Shown: positions 19,323 to 30,900, counted from the stretch's first letter. The stretch: 64,000 bases of DNA from Leptolyngbya sp. PCC 7375 (GCF_000316115.1 NZ_JH993797.1:3024486-3088485), one strand, 5' to 3'. A program made the numbers and translations. Notes: generated by a model from the sequence alone, not told the origin.

Positions 19323-20324
19323 TTAGTCTAAGGTCAGTTTGAGATGCTGCTGTGCGTCTAAGAGCAAGGCACCCCCCGGACGAACTGTATTGGGAGCGGC
19401 TGGATTGCCGAGTCGCTCGTCCACCGTGAACTTGCCTAGAGCAATGGCGGCTTTCCCGGCAGCAAGGGCATTGATAGGAGCCCCGATTGGATCAGCGACG
19501 ATTTGAGCAAACAGGAACGCCCGCCGCAGACCATTCAAAATGCGTCTGCGGCGAGCTATTTTCTGCAGTGCTTCGAGATGCTCAGCAACGGCGTTCACTG
19601 CAGCGGTCACGGATTCGAGATCCGTTTGGCCGTTTTTGATGAAGCGCTGCTGGGCGTTGTGAAAAGCCTGGCGGGCCTCTCTATAGTCCGTATCTTGAAC
19701 TAAGTCCACGGCTTCGCGCAGGAGGTAGAACTCATCTCGATCTGGATCTTCAGGCACCAAGAATTCGTGCCCGAGGACGGCACTGAGTAAGTCGCCCGGT
19801 AAGCCTCGTCCGGCTTGGAGCCGTTCGGCTGGGGGTGATGTTTCGGTAATGCCGCATTCTCGTTTGAGATCCTCTAGTGAGGTAAAAGGGGATACGGCTA
19901 CGACACCAGCTGCCATGGCTGGCAGTTCCTGGAGCAGTACTTCACCTGTTTTCCAGCCCGCTAGAATTTCTGAGAATTGCTGGGCTGCTTCGAGCTTACT
20001 TTTTTCGTATTCGGATGCCCACTCTTGGTGTCGTTGGCGATTCCATTCGACTGGCACCGCAACGGGTTTTTCAAGATCTTCGGCAGTGAGGATCTTGAGT
20101 AGCTTCTGTTGGCGCTCAGGATTCCAGCCGTGACGGTTCCATCGATCCTGCTGCTTTTCGGCAAAGGCGAGGTCTTCAGGGGTTTGGGCGGGGGCTGGGT
20201 CGGGGGGCACCGGAATAACCAGGCGATCGTAGAGGATGACTTCTGCGAGAAAGGCGCCTTCGCGGAGGTGGTCCATTACAGAGAAGGTGCCCCAGAGTTC
20301 GTAGTGTTCGCTTGTGTCGTTCAT
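19323..20324 (-). CDS. Protein of unknown function, 333 aa
   Basis: It begins with ATG at 20324 after a GAGAGG ribosome-binding site. The N-terminus (HYELWGTFSVMDHLREGAFL, then EVILYDRLVIPVPP) is followed by a largely helical, Q/E/R-rich body and a C-terminal Ala/Gly-rich helix pair (ALAAGKAAIALGKF) that is not hydrophobic enough to be a clear membrane segment. No catalytic motif is recognised. It converges with the GH13 gene and diverges from the six-gene operon to its right; whether it belongs to that system is unknown. Confidence 0.7.
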   Translation of the reverse strand: MNDTSEHYELWGTFSVMDHLREGAFLAEVILYDRLVIPVPPDPAPAQTPEDLAFAEKQQDRWNRHGWNPERQQKLLKILTAEDLEKPVAVPVEWNRQRHQEWASEYEKSKLEAAQQFSEILAGWKTGEVLLQELPAMAAGVVAVSPFTSLEDLKRECGITETSPPAERLQAGRGLPGDLLSAVLGHEFLVPEDPDRDEFYLLREAVDLVQDTDYREARQAFHNAQQRFIKNGQTDLESVTAAVNAVAEHLEALQKIARRRRILNGLRRAFLFAQIVADPIGAPINALAAGKAAIALGKFTVDERLGNPAAPNTVRPGGALLLDAQQHLKLTLD

Positions 20325-20859
20325 GGCTAGCCTCTCAATTTGTTAGTGGCTGCACGTTGTAGAAATAGCCACATTTTATTGCGATTAATCACCACCAGGA
20401 GCATTTTATATATTCGTCGGGGTTTGCGTTAAAAAGTAGCTCCAGCGCACGTGCTTGCTAAGCAGTCCTGTAAGAGGATGCAACATCCTCTGCTCATAGA
20501 ATATGTTTCTTAACAGATAGTTCTCCAGGCTCCAGCCTAGAAACAAGAAGTCTCCGAAAACTCTTAAACAATCTTATTGTTAGTTTGGTAAAGCCAATAG
20601 CATCAAGGCTCATAACGGAGAGAAAATTTTAATGTGAGAATTGACTAATCATTACGGCCTACCTTGAAAGCCTTAGACAGAATTGAAGGACTTACTTTTA
20701 AGTAGACAATAAGCCCTGATTTATGAATGTTTGAACTAGATGGAGGAGAAGATTAGATGATTAAGAAAGGCATCATAATTCATTTGCAGAAAATATAGTG
20801 AGCAAGCCTTTAGCATGTTCAAAAACGAAAGTAAGGGAAGGTTTTCTGGATAACCCATA
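20325..20859. promoter_or_regulatory. Divergent intergenic region upstream of the giant-protein operon
   Basis: 535 bases with no gene. It must carry the promoter of the rightward six-gene operon and of the leftward 333-aa gene. A perfect hairpin lies at 20473-20491 (8-bp stem, 3-nt loop) without a T-run, so it may be a regulatory stem or part of a longer leader. Several AT-rich stretches could serve as -10 boxes, but I cannot pick one. Confidence 0.4.
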
Positions 20860-21852
20860 ATGGCGGTCAGGAAAGCAGAGCAACGAATACCGACTGGGTT
20901 TAGGATGGCGGATCTTGGGCAAGCCATCAGTAGTTCAGATGGTCAAGCAGTGTTGATTAGTTTTAATCCCACTCCTGTGGTTCATCAACGCTTACAGAGC
21001 TATGTTTTATTCGTACTCAATAAGGAATTGGCCACCCAAATAGACCAATATGATTGGTCTATTAATAATAACAATATCCTAGATACCGTAAGTACTGAAT
21101 TTGGATATTTCCAATATCGTCCAGAATTAAAAGGTCATCTTTCTGTTCGAGTAGAACCTAAAGGGGCTAATGGAAAAATACTAACGAACCTAAACTTGGA
21201 GCAAGATGTCGTTGGGCTTAATCCTGCACTTGAAGCATTATATGAGCAGACAGCACAAATTGCCCCATTAGCAGGTCAACCGGAAGCTTCCCGAGAGGTT
21301 ATCAATGACTTGCGGGCTTATATGGAAGAACTGGCTCCAAGAGGAAATCTTAATAGCGATTCTCTTAACCGATTGATTTTTGCCATTGCCTATGTTGCGG
21401 CAATGAGTCAGCCGACCGACAAGCGAAATCTTTTACTGGAAAAAATTGTTGAAGCTTTCGAGGCGGATGACTACTCTACCTTTGTTGAAGAAGGGCGTAC
21501 AGGTATAGGCGTATGCCGAATTCGACCACATATTTTAGGTATGTATCTACCCAAAACAACAGGTGGGAACAATTGGTATCTTAATAAAAAAGAATATCCT
21601 CAAAAAAAAGACGAGCGTCTCGAAGTGGAGCGATTGTTAATCAAAGAATTAAAGGATCTACCGCAGATTCAGATAATTGACTTGTTTAATCTTCTCAGAT
21701 TTCCGAAATCGAATCTAAAAATGGCGCTCCAACTTCTTGAGGGCTTGAGAGCACAATATTTCCCCGCCCAGGAAATGGATGTATTAATAAATGACAAAAA
21801 AAAGATTCAGTTGTTATTGGATCAATTTAAGCAAGGACCTTATCAGCAATAA
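20860..21852 (+). CDS. Giant-protein operon gene 1: unknown soluble protein, 330 aa
   Basis: First gene of the six-gene operon. The ATG at 20860 is used; a GGGAAGG-like site lies rather far upstream, and an internal ATG at 20905 (MADLGQAISSSDGQ) is an alternative. The protein is soluble, mixed alpha/beta in the first half (QAVLISFNPTPVVHQRLQ) and helical after about residue 145. It lacks signal peptide, membrane segments and any motif I recognise. Its stop codon shares one base with the next start (TAATG), so the two are translationally coupled and probably made in matched amounts. Confidence 0.8.
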   Translation: MAVRKAEQRIPTGFRMADLGQAISSSDGQAVLISFNPTPVVHQRLQSYVLFVLNKELATQIDQYDWSINNNNILDTVSTEFGYFQYRPELKGHLSVRVEPKGANGKILTNLNLEQDVVGLNPALEALYEQTAQIAPLAGQPEASREVINDLRAYMEELAPRGNLNSDSLNRLIFAIAYVAAMSQPTDKRNLLLEKIVEAFEADDYSTFVEEGRTGIGVCRIRPHILGMYLPKTTGGNNWYLNKKEYPQKKDERLEVERLLIKELKDLPQIQIIDLFNLLRFPKSNLKMALQLLEGLRAQYFPAQEMDVLINDKKKIQLLLDQFKQGPYQQ

Positions 21853-24437
21853 TGTCAACATTTACTACTCAAACTTACAACTTACTGATGCCGGGCCTGC
21901 TGTTTAATATTACACCGGCATTACCGCCTGGTTCTCCAGGAGTAAGAAGGCCAGTAGGGACTCCGGAAACGATACCAAGTGTCACATTCATTACGCGACA
22001 AGTAGTTGCAGCAGATGGATTTGCTCCAGCAGAAAGACAACGCTTTAACGGTTATATTCGTGAAGCACGTGCTTATCACAGTATCTTTGGACTCGTATTG
22101 AGAGAAATCAACTCCCTAGAAGATATTGTGAATTACTTTGATGGTGAACCAGGACCAATTGATCGGGTTCGGATTCTGTCACATGGGAATGATGAATTGA
22201 TCTCTGTACCATTTTTTAACAATGGATCCTGGCAATCCGGAATTCAGTCAGATATGCTCCGGGCATTTCAGTCAAATGATGAAGAGGGGTTGCGATACTT
22301 AATCAGTTTAGATAGAACTCAATCGCCTTTATTCGTGAATAGTGTAGCCAAAATTGTTAATGGAATTCGTGTATTAAATAATGCTGTACTTGCTCCATTT
22401 GGCTTAAACAATGCAGGGCTTCCATCTGGAGACATGGAGAGTTTTTTCGATATTATTAATGATCATTACCAGTTACGGCATAGTGTGGTGTTGGTACAAA
22501 GGAATCAACCTAATCCACAGAATATAACTAATAGGGAACGAATAATACTAACTAATTCACTGAATCTTCTCGAGAATGCTATTAGAAATAGACTTATCAA
22601 TACTAGGGTAGGTGGTACGGTCCTAACTGCTGATCATCTAAATGCTTTAGAGACTGCTGTAATGGGAGCAACTCCTACGCAGTTAGGTTTTTTCGGACAG
22701 GCGCAAAATCTAGCTGCCACAGTATTAGCAGATTTGGCAACTGTTATGAATGCCGCTCCAAGGCGAGAAGTGGATCTTCGCAATGCAATTGTTGCCAATA
22801 TTAATGAGCCAATGTTTCCGAACAATACTGGCAGAATCTATTCGGCTCTTTCTGAGTTTAGTCCAACAGCTCTTTACTTGACAGGCGCAAGAGCTACCAT
22901 GGAAAGTATTGGGGCAAATCCCCATCTTAGAAGCTTCTTTTTGATATGCAATGATTTGTTTTTCCTCGGGCACGGTCAAATCTCTATTGCAGGGAACCGA
23001 ATAACAGCAGCACAGAGGACATCCCTGAGAAACGGTCTGCTGGCAATTGCCAATATTATTGCTGCTCGCGTTGTTGCTGGACCAGGAGGCATCGTTGCAG
23101 GAAGACTTACCCGTTTTCGCAGAGCCATTGAAGGGTTAACTACTCAACAAACTCTTAACGGCCAGCCGAATTTACTAAACATAGATTTCCGTGATTTACA
23201 AGCTGCTAACACTTCCTTGGCTAACAGATTTAGAGCTAAGTTGAATCATATGCGTGCAATTATGCAAGCTGCAAGTAACATTGATATTCGTGGTTGTCGC
23301 GTGGGTGCAACACCTAATTTTCTCGATACTTTAAGGGATTTTCTGGGCACAGGAGTGCGTCGTCCGACTGTTTCTGCACCTGATTGGTTACAAAGCTATC
23401 CACGAGGTCTGGTGTATCGCTGGGGCAGGAATATTTACGGTCAAATTGACCAACTCGTAGCCAATGGGATTGGAGCTATAACAGGGGCAGATGTTGTCAA
23501 TTCTTTTAACATCTGGAGGGGATTGGTTGATTTCGATCCACATTATGCATTTATCCAAAATCTTTTTGCTGCTGCCCAAGCAAATCTTTTTGACTTTGTA
23601 ACCCAAGAATGGTGCGTATGGCGAGTTGGGCAAGCTCCAATAGGGATTCCGATTTTAAGGATTCAAGCAGAAAGGATCGATGATATTGCAGGTCTAAACA
23701 ATTTAGGTAGAGTAATTGAGCGATTTGGCATTGTTTTCGAAGTACCGGGAAGCATACCTAATGCAGCCATTCGTCAACGGCTCATTCTACTACAGCCTCA
23801 TATTATAAACTTCAAGGCTATAAGAACTAGGGTTGCCGCAGCGGCTGCGCCTACACCAGCCGATCTTACTCAATTTTTTAACCAACTTAGTCTTTTAGCT
23901 AGGAATATGGTTGGCATTCCGGGAATTATACAGCCAAATGCCCCAATCATGCCAAATACGGCTCCTAATCCTCTTACGCTTGTCAATATTCAAAACTATA
24001 TAGGTAATTTTCAAGTCTATATTGACAGAATTTTAAATAATTACCTTGGAGTATTTTTCGCTGCAGTGCGTAATCAAACCGGCCACCAGAACGCCGCAAT
24101 TCGCTATTGCCTCAACATTGGTATACCAATACCTATACAAAGTAATGCCCAACCGAGAAGGATTAGCATAGTGGCATGCATGTCAGCCAATAACAATGCT
24201 CAGGGCTCAACTTTCATAGCGAATGTTATTAAAAGCTGGTTAAAAGTGCAATGGACCGGCTCGGCAGCTGAGATGACTGCTATGAATAATGTAGTTAATG
24301 CTTTAGCAATAAGAACAGCTGCACAGCGGAATGCAGCTACACGAGTCTGTGTGTTGAGTGAAGATGTTCCTCCACGTGCGGTATTTAACCCTCTTCCCGG
24401 TTTTCAAGCTCATATCATCACAAGACCTATTCCGTAG
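21852..24437 (+). CDS. Giant-protein operon gene 2: possible clan CD-like cysteine-peptidase fold, 861 aa
   Basis: No named family is recognised. Two His-Gly motifs follow hydrophobic strands (RVRILSHGNDEL, H111; LFFLGHGQISI, H374), and two cysteines end hydrophobic strands (NIDIRGCRVG, C482; ISIVACMSA, C776). That His-Gly/strand-Cys pattern is typical of clan CD peptidase-like folds (caspase, CHAT, C80, DUF4347), so a duplicated or degenerate form is possible. This is inference; the spacing (108 residues from H374 to C482) is longer than usual. The rest is helical and rich in N, I, A and R, with no signal peptide. Codon use is AT-rich compared with the genes left of 20 kb. Confidence 0.8.
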   Translation: MSTFTTQTYNLLMPGLLFNITPALPPGSPGVRRPVGTPETIPSVTFITRQVVAADGFAPAERQRFNGYIREARAYHSIFGLVLREINSLEDIVNYFDGEPGPIDRVRILSHGNDELISVPFFNNGSWQSGIQSDMLRAFQSNDEEGLRYLISLDRTQSPLFVNSVAKIVNGIRVLNNAVLAPFGLNNAGLPSGDMESFFDIINDHYQLRHSVVLVQRNQPNPQNITNRERIILTNSLNLLENAIRNRLINTRVGGTVLTADHLNALETAVMGATPTQLGFFGQAQNLAATVLADLATVMNAAPRREVDLRNAIVANINEPMFPNNTGRIYSALSEFSPTALYLTGARATMESIGANPHLRSFFLICNDLFFLGHGQISIAGNRITAAQRTSLRNGLLAIANIIAARVVAGPGGIVAGRLTRFRRAIEGLTTQQTLNGQPNLLNIDFRDLQAANTSLANRFRAKLNHMRAIMQAASNIDIRGCRVGATPNFLDTLRDFLGTGVRRPTVSAPDWLQSYPRGLVYRWGRNIYGQIDQLVANGIGAITGADVVNSFNIWRGLVDFDPHYAFIQNLFAAAQANLFDFVTQEWCVWRVGQAPIGIPILRIQAERIDDIAGLNNLGRVIERFGIVFEVPGSIPNAAIRQRLILLQPHIINFKAIRTRVAAAAAPTPADLTQFFNQLSLLARNMVGIPGIIQPNAPIMPNTAPNPLTLVNIQNYIGNFQVYIDRILNNYLGVFFAAVRNQTGHQNAAIRYCLNIGIPIPIQSNAQPRRISIVACMSANNNAQGSTFIANVIKSWLKVQWTGSAAEMTAMNNVVNALAIRTAAQRNAATRVCVLSEDVPPRAVFNPLPGFQAHIITRPIP

Positions 24438-24451
24438 GGAGGAAAAATACA

Positions 24452-27400
24452 GTGGGGCAGAATGTGCAAAATAGCTTGTTTCAGGAAATAGGTCTGGTTT
24501 TTGAAGCTTTGAGTGTTGTAGATTCTTCATATCGTATGAAGATCCTGTTCCTACAGCTAGGGTATGAGTTGCCAACAGGAAGCGATCTGACTGCTTTCTC
24601 GAGTTTAGCAATACGTGTAGAAGACATTATCCAGACAATAATTGATTTTAGCAGAGCTAACGATAGTACCAAATCTAATGTGCTTGCTGAATTAGCTTTA
24701 AAAATCATTAAACTAACCAAAGAAATCATTGCTCTTGACCAGATCGTCAGTAGCTCAACTGCAGCTTTTCCCGAATTTGTTGCCAGAGCGCCCCTTGATG
24801 ATCTTCCTTTTAGACTTCTGGATTATCTCATCATTGAATACACACGACGTTATCGTCAGCATATTCATGCGCTAATGAGTATCTTGGGTGTGTTTGAAAT
24901 TGTTGACTTACCAGAAAATGATGCTATTTTTCAACCAAAAACTCTGCTCAGAAAAATTTATTGGGGTCGCCTCCCTAAACTTATTTCCGAGCCAATTGAA
25001 TTATTTGATGATATCTACAACTGGAACACTGAATTTAATTATAGTAAGTTCTCTTTAAGGCTGGAGGCCGTACTTAGAGCCTTTTTACTGCCAGGGGGGT
25101 TGTATAAACAGGGCTCTACACTTAAGTCAGCTCTTGAGAATACTAGCAACAATCTTGAAGAAATTCGTTTTCCAATTTTTCAAAACGTAATCTTTCCCTC
25201 TACCAATAGCCAATTTGGTGTCAATGTGTCATCTGCTGAAGCGAATGGAGCTAAGAAAGCTGGTTTCGCTATCGTACCCTACATTTTGGGTGCAGACAAC
25301 TTTGATTTCGATTTAAATGAAACCTTTGAAATCACCTTCAAGACAACTGCCTCTATCGATAAAGGCCTAGCCATTGTAATTCGTCCGAGCGGAATCGAAT
25401 TGCTGTCCAATTTGTTTGATAATCCTTCAGACACAGCCAATTTCAATTCTCAACTGGGATTTCGGCAAAGGAAGAGTACTGGAGAAATTATTCTTTTAGG
25501 ATCTTCAAACTCTACACGTTTAGCTGTCGAAGGGGTTTCTATCAAAATCTTTGCTAGAAGCCAAGGAGTAGATAGGGATGTCGGATTCGAGGTGCAGTTG
25601 GATGCTATTCGTTTGATCATCTCTGCTGGACAAGGAGATAGCTTTCTACGCCAAATTGTTGGAGGGCGGGAAATCAAGGCTGAAGCAGGCCTTGTACTAG
25701 TTTATTCTTTTCGACATGGCTTTCATTTTGTTGGGAGCGGTGGTTTTGAACTGCAGTTGGCAACCCACATCACATTAGGACCACTTGAAATTCAGAGTCT
25801 AGTAGTAGGTGTCACTATTAGCGATGGCGACTTTGATATTACAGGTGGTACTAACTTCAAGGTAAAATTGGGACCCCTGCTAGCTGAAGTTGAGAACATC
25901 GGCATAACTACTACTCTTAGCTTCCCGAACAAGGGCGGCAACTTGGGCCCCGCCAATCTAGTAGCAAACTTCAAAACACCAGATGGTGTTGGGCTAGCAG
26001 TTGATGCCTCAGTCATCAAAGGAGGTGGCAAGCTAAGCTTCAATCCTCAAAAGGGGGAATATACCGGTGCTTTAGAACTGGTTTTCAGCGATTTTCTCAA
26101 CTTAAAAGCCATTGGCATCATTACCACTCGAATGCCTGATGGTTCTAATGGTTTTTCTCTTCTCATCATCATCACTACAGAATTTAGCACAGGCATTCAG
26201 CTTGGCTATGGCTTTACCTTACTTGCCGTTGGCGGCTTACTCGGACTCAACCGTACCATGCGGCTCAAACCGCTTCTAGATGGGGTCAGAACTGGTGCGA
26301 TTAATCGCATCATGTTCCCTAGAAATGTGATCGCAAACGCGCCTCAAATCATTAGTGATCTCAAACGTTTCTTCCCGCCTCACAAAGACAAGTTCTTGAT
26401 TGGCCCCATGGCCAAACTGGGGTGGGGTACTCCTACCCTGGTCAGCTTATCCTTAGAAATTATTATTGAAATTCCCGGTAATATCGCCATCCTGGGAGTT
26501 CTTAAAGTAGCCTTGCCCTCCGATAAGGCTGCCCTATTACTGCTCCAGGTAAGCTTTTTTGGTGCCCTTGAATTTGACAAAAAACGATTTTACTTTTTCG
26601 CTAAGCTCTTTGAGTCGCGTGTCTTTTTCAGAACCATTGAAGGTGAAATGGGCCTGTTAGTGGCCTGGGGTAAAGACCCAACTTTTGTAATCTCAGTCGG
26701 CGGGTTTCATCCTCGATTTGAGCCCCCTAAAAATTTACCCTTCCCCGTCCCGCAACGGGTTCGGTTCTATATTATCAACAACGCAATTGCCAGAATTGGC
26801 GTTAGTGGTTACTTTGCGGTTACCAGTAATACTGTCCAGTTTGGTGCTAAAGCAGAATTAGCATTTGACATAAGGGTAATAAGCATTAGTGGGCATATTA
26901 ATTTTGATGCACTGCTGCGGTTTTCTCCATTTCATTTTGTTGTTGATGTTGAAGCAAATGTTAATCTCTATGTCTTTGGAGCTAAGTTCTGTATTCATCT
27001 GGATTTCTCTCTACAAGGACCCAGCCCCTGGCGTGCAAGTGGAACAGGAACTCTATACATATCTCTTTTCATAATTAGGATTAGAATTTCGGCAGATTTT
27101 GACATCACCTGGGGTAACAAGCGTCCTGTCATCCAGCTCTCGATTAAGGTGATGATTCTCCTGAAAGGCGAATTTGAGAAATTAGATAACTGGACTGCTC
27201 AGCTTCCTCCAGGCAATAGCCTTTCGGTTTCGCTACGTTCCCTAGAACCAACAGAAGGGCTAGTTTTACATCCTGTCGGTACGTTGCGGATTAGTCAACG
27301 CGCAATTCCCCTTGATTTACCTATTGATAAAGTAGGTCAGCAAAAGCCCAGTGATGCCAAAAAGGTTTCTGTAGAGGTCAGTAGTGGCGGACTGCGAAAA

Positions 27401-27931
27401 CTCCAAGATGTTTCGGAGTACTTTGCCCCGGCACAGTTCCAAGAGATGGAGGACGCTAGCAAACTCAATAAACGTGCCTATGAGCGTATGCCCAGTGGTT
27501 TAGAGGTTTCGGTTAAGGGTGAGCAACTTAAATCTAGCAAGGTGGTGAAGCGCAAAGTTCGCTACGAAGAAATTATTCTAGATACCCATTACAAGCGAAA
27601 GAAGCTTCCATTATTCTTGCAGCTTGGTGAGTCCGACTCCTCATTTAGTAACAAGCTCTGGTTTACCCACTCTTTGGCGGGTGCCAGTGTCAGTCAATCT
27701 CCCCTGTCACAGCATTACTTAAAGCAGCGGCAACCGTTTGAGGAAAAAATTGTGGTTCAACCCGAAAATTTTGTCGTGGCCTTTCAGATGAATAACCAGG
27801 CCTTTAGCCAAGAGGCAACCTTTGTCAGTGAAGCGATGGCCCAAGAGTTTATGCAGCAGCAACTGGCCCAAAACGATGATCTAGCTACCGATGCTCTCCA
27901 TGTAATTCCCCAGCATGAGGTGATGGCATGA
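24452..27931 (+). CDS. Giant-protein operon gene 3: DUF6603 domain protein, 1159 aa
   Basis: GTG start at 24452 with a GGGAGG ribosome-binding site 9 bases upstream. From about residue 590 to 890 the sequence fits DUF6603 as I know it: GGLLGLNRTMRL, then MFPRNVIANAPQIISDLKRF, FPPHKDKFLIGPMAKLGWGT, FVISVGGFHPRF, TSNTVQFGAKAELAFD and PWRASGTGTLYI...FDITWG. The whole domain is long beta hairpins, suggesting an extended sheet or barrel-like structure. The N-terminal 220 residues are helical, and the tail after 890 is charged and probably flexible. DUF6603 proteins occur in scattered bacteria; no function is known to me. The end overlaps the next gene by ATGA. Confidence 0.88.
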   Translation: MGQNVQNSLFQEIGLVFEALSVVDSSYRMKILFLQLGYELPTGSDLTAFSSLAIRVEDIIQTIIDFSRANDSTKSNVLAELALKIIKLTKEIIALDQIVSSSTAAFPEFVARAPLDDLPFRLLDYLIIEYTRRYRQHIHALMSILGVFEIVDLPENDAIFQPKTLLRKIYWGRLPKLISEPIELFDDIYNWNTEFNYSKFSLRLEAVLRAFLLPGGLYKQGSTLKSALENTSNNLEEIRFPIFQNVIFPSTNSQFGVNVSSAEANGAKKAGFAIVPYILGADNFDFDLNETFEITFKTTASIDKGLAIVIRPSGIELLSNLFDNPSDTANFNSQLGFRQRKSTGEIILLGSSNSTRLAVEGVSIKIFARSQGVDRDVGFEVQLDAIRLIISAGQGDSFLRQIVGGREIKAEAGLVLVYSFRHGFHFVGSGGFELQLATHITLGPLEIQSLVVGVTISDGDFDITGGTNFKVKLGPLLAEVENIGITTTLSFPNKGGNLGPANLVANFKTPDGVGLAVDASVIKGGGKLSFNPQKGEYTGALELVFSDFLNLKAIGIITTRMPDGSNGFSLLIIITTEFSTGIQLGYGFTLLAVGGLLGLNRTMRLKPLLDGVRTGAINRIMFPRNVIANAPQIISDLKRFFPPHKDKFLIGPMAKLGWGTPTLVSLSLEIIIEIPGNIAILGVLKVALPSDKAALLLLQVSFFGALEFDKKRFYFFAKLFESRVFFRTIEGEMGLLVAWGKDPTFVISVGGFHPRFEPPKNLPFPVPQRVRFYIINNAIARIGVSGYFAVTSNTVQFGAKAELAFDIRVISISGHINFDALLRFSPFHFVVDVEANVNLYVFGAKFCIHLDFSLQGPSPWRASGTGTLYISLFIIRIRISADFDITWGNKRPVIQLSIKVMILLKGEFEKLDNWTAQLPPGNSLSVSLRSLEPTEGLVLHPVGTLRISQRAIPLDLPIDKVGQQKPSDAKKVSVEVSSGGLRKLQDVSEYFAPAQFQEMEDASKLNKRAYERMPSGLEVSVKGEQLKSSKVVKRKVRYEEIILDTHYKRKKLPLFLQLGESDSSFSNKLWFTHSLAGASVSQSPLSQHYLKQRQPFEEKIVVQPENFVVAFQMNNQAFSQEATFVSEAMAQEFMQQQLAQNDDLATDALHVIPQHEVMA

Positions 27932-30900
27932 CTAACCCTAAACCTAACAACCATATTGGCACCTACTCATTTCTGCCCTGGTTGCGTCAGGGCATTGCCA
28001 ACCAGATTGGCAAGACGACGAGCAATCAGAAGCGGGCAACAATACCGATTTCTCTCAAGATCAAGGGAGATCCGATAAAAGGTGCTGCACCTCTGGGTCC
28101 GATAATAATTCCTGAAAACATTCAGCTATTTGGGCCAGGGGATATTGTTGGCAGCAACAGCCGAGCCATCATCAAGGTGGAGCCACACCACTGGATTACC
28201 AACTTTGAGCCTAACTACCTGCCCTACATCGACTTCTATGATGAGGATTTTCCCTGGCGATACACCCCAACTGCCCCAGACAAAGCTAAGCATCGCCTGA
28301 GCCCCTGGATCATGTTAGTTGTGCTCAAAGGTGCAGAAGAGGAAAACGCCGAGTTTGAGGACGGCAAAACGATTAAAGGAAAACCGCTACCCTACATCAA
28401 AATTACCGTACCTGATGTAAAGACTGTCTTCCCTCCTGCTGATCAGCTGTGGGCTTGGGCCCATGTCCATGTCAATCAAGACTTGATCCTCAGTCAGGAT
28501 GACATCGTTTCTAAAGATCAGGATATTGAGACCATCATATTGCCGAAATTTCAAAAAATGTTGGCACAAAACCCGGATGTGGCTTACTCACGGATCCTGT
28601 GTCCCCGTCGATTAGACGCCAATGCGGGTTACCATGCATTTCTGATTCCTGTATTTGAAACCGGACGCCTGGCAGGATTGGGTTTAGACCCGAGCAAAGC
28701 CCCCAGTGCCACCCATTCTGCTTGGGAGCATTATGATGCAAAAAAAGAGTTTGAACCGAACCACTATCCGTACTACCATCACTGGTATTTTCGGACAGGT
28801 ACAGTCGGCGATTTTGAATACCTGGTCAGGCTATTGCAGCCAAAGCCGGTTGACAAACGGGTCGGCACTCGGGCTATGGATGTGCAAAACCCGGGTTCCA
28901 ACCTACCCGGCATCAACACAGATAAAGTCAAAGGTGTACTGAGATTGGGGGGAGCTTTAAAGGTTCCTAAAAGCACGCCTCCCGATGACGATTGGGCACA
29001 GCCCTATCCCCAGGAATTTCAACGAAAACTGGCTGCCTTCATTAATCTCGCCGATGACTACGCCCAAAAAGGTGCACTCAAGGCCAATGAGGAGTCTGGT
29101 CTATGGGAAGTGGTAAACCCAGATGACGGTGAAGAAAGTGCAAGCAAGATAGACCCTGATCCGCTAATTACTCCCCCGCTGTATGGCCGATGGCATTCCC
29201 TGACCCAACGCTTACTGAGCGATCGTCAGGGAACTCCTGTAGAAAATCAGGAGAACTGGGTCCATACGCTGAACCTGGATCCTCGGTTTCGGGTGGCAGC
29301 TGGGTTTGGGACACGAGTTATCCAAGACCAGCAAGAAGACTACATGCATCAGGCCTGGGCACAAGTTGGGGACATTTTGGAAGCGAATCAGCATAGACGC
29401 AATGCGCAATTAGCTCTGACGTCCAGCAGTTGGTACGCCAGACACCTAACCCCTTTAATGGCGGCTCAGCCTGAAAAAGCCTGTGCCTTCATGGCTCCTG
29501 TGCACAGTCGAATAGTGTGCCAGGGTACGACAGCCGCTTACAGACTGAAGACCAGCATCGTTCCTAAGGCGGCAGTGTCGACCACCATGCGCCGTCTAAT
29601 GCGGCCAAGGGGCCGTCTAATGCAGGCTCTATCATTCACTGATTCCATTCGCCCTGATAATCTACTTGACCGTATTAACTCAGGGGAGGTGAGTGCAGCC
29701 CCCGTCAGGGGTACCCCGACTGGGATCATAACCATGGAAGTCTTCGCCCGGATTCTGGCAGAAAGAATCCCCCAAGCCCCTGAAGCGCTCTCAGAAGAAA
29801 ACCAGATTCCTGAAAGAGTTGATGGCCTTCCTGAAAGTGGACATTTTGACATCTTTCGGCCAGAGGATGAGCTGCCCATACTTCCTCCGGGAGGGCCAGA
29901 TAGTCCTGAGGCAGAGCGATTCAAGATAGCCCTTAGAGACATGTATTCGGTCTTTGTTGCTAGCAAGGAAGTGAGTGAAGAACCCACTCCTTCCTCACTT
30001 GATCTTTCAGCTTTAACGGAATGTTTGTTTCATGGGCTTAATCCTGATATCACTATTCCCCGGCGAATTAGGCAGATGGAGCAATTACCAGCTCGGCTGG
30101 AAGTAGAAAATGGGGAAGACTTTACGGAGGTCATGGTCTATCCAGAGTTTGATATACCCATGTATAAGCCCCTAAAAGACATTTCATCGGAGCTATTTTT
30201 ACCCAATATCAATTTAATTGAGCAAAATAGCATCACCCTGTTGGAAACCAACCAACCGTTTATCGAATCCTACATGGTGGGGCTTAATCATGAAATGGGG
30301 CGTGAGTTGTTGTGGAGAGAATATCCGACAGATCAACGAGGGAGTTATTTCCGGCAGTTTTGGGATGCCAGTAGCTATTACGATCCCAAAGCACCCGATG
30401 CAGATGAACGACGGGAAAAACTTAAAGATATTCCCCCCTTACATCTATGGTCCAAAACGGACAAAACGGGTGCATTAGGAAAACACGACCATCGAGAAAC
30501 AGGTGAAGACGAAGAAGAGCTGGTACTCGTGATTCGAGGAGAACTGCTGAAGAAATATCCCACGGCTGTTATCTATGCACACCGGGCAAGGTGGCAGATG
30601 AAAGATGGCAAAGTTGACAACACAGTAGCACGCTTACCAATCAAACTGGAAGCTGCCGAGAGGGAAAAACCACCGAGAAATAAAGTTAAGTCTCCACTCT
30701 ATTCAGCCAAGGTCGAACCCGATATTTATTTCTTTGGTTTCGATCTCACACCAGTAGAAGCGAAAGGAGGGACTGGAGTTAAGGCCACCAAAGAGACCGA
30801 TGAATCGGGTTGGTTTTTTGTAATTAAAGAGCGCCCAGGTGAGCCCAGATTTGGCCTGGATGTCGGGGAAGCAGGGGATTTAGATATTTGGAACGATCTT

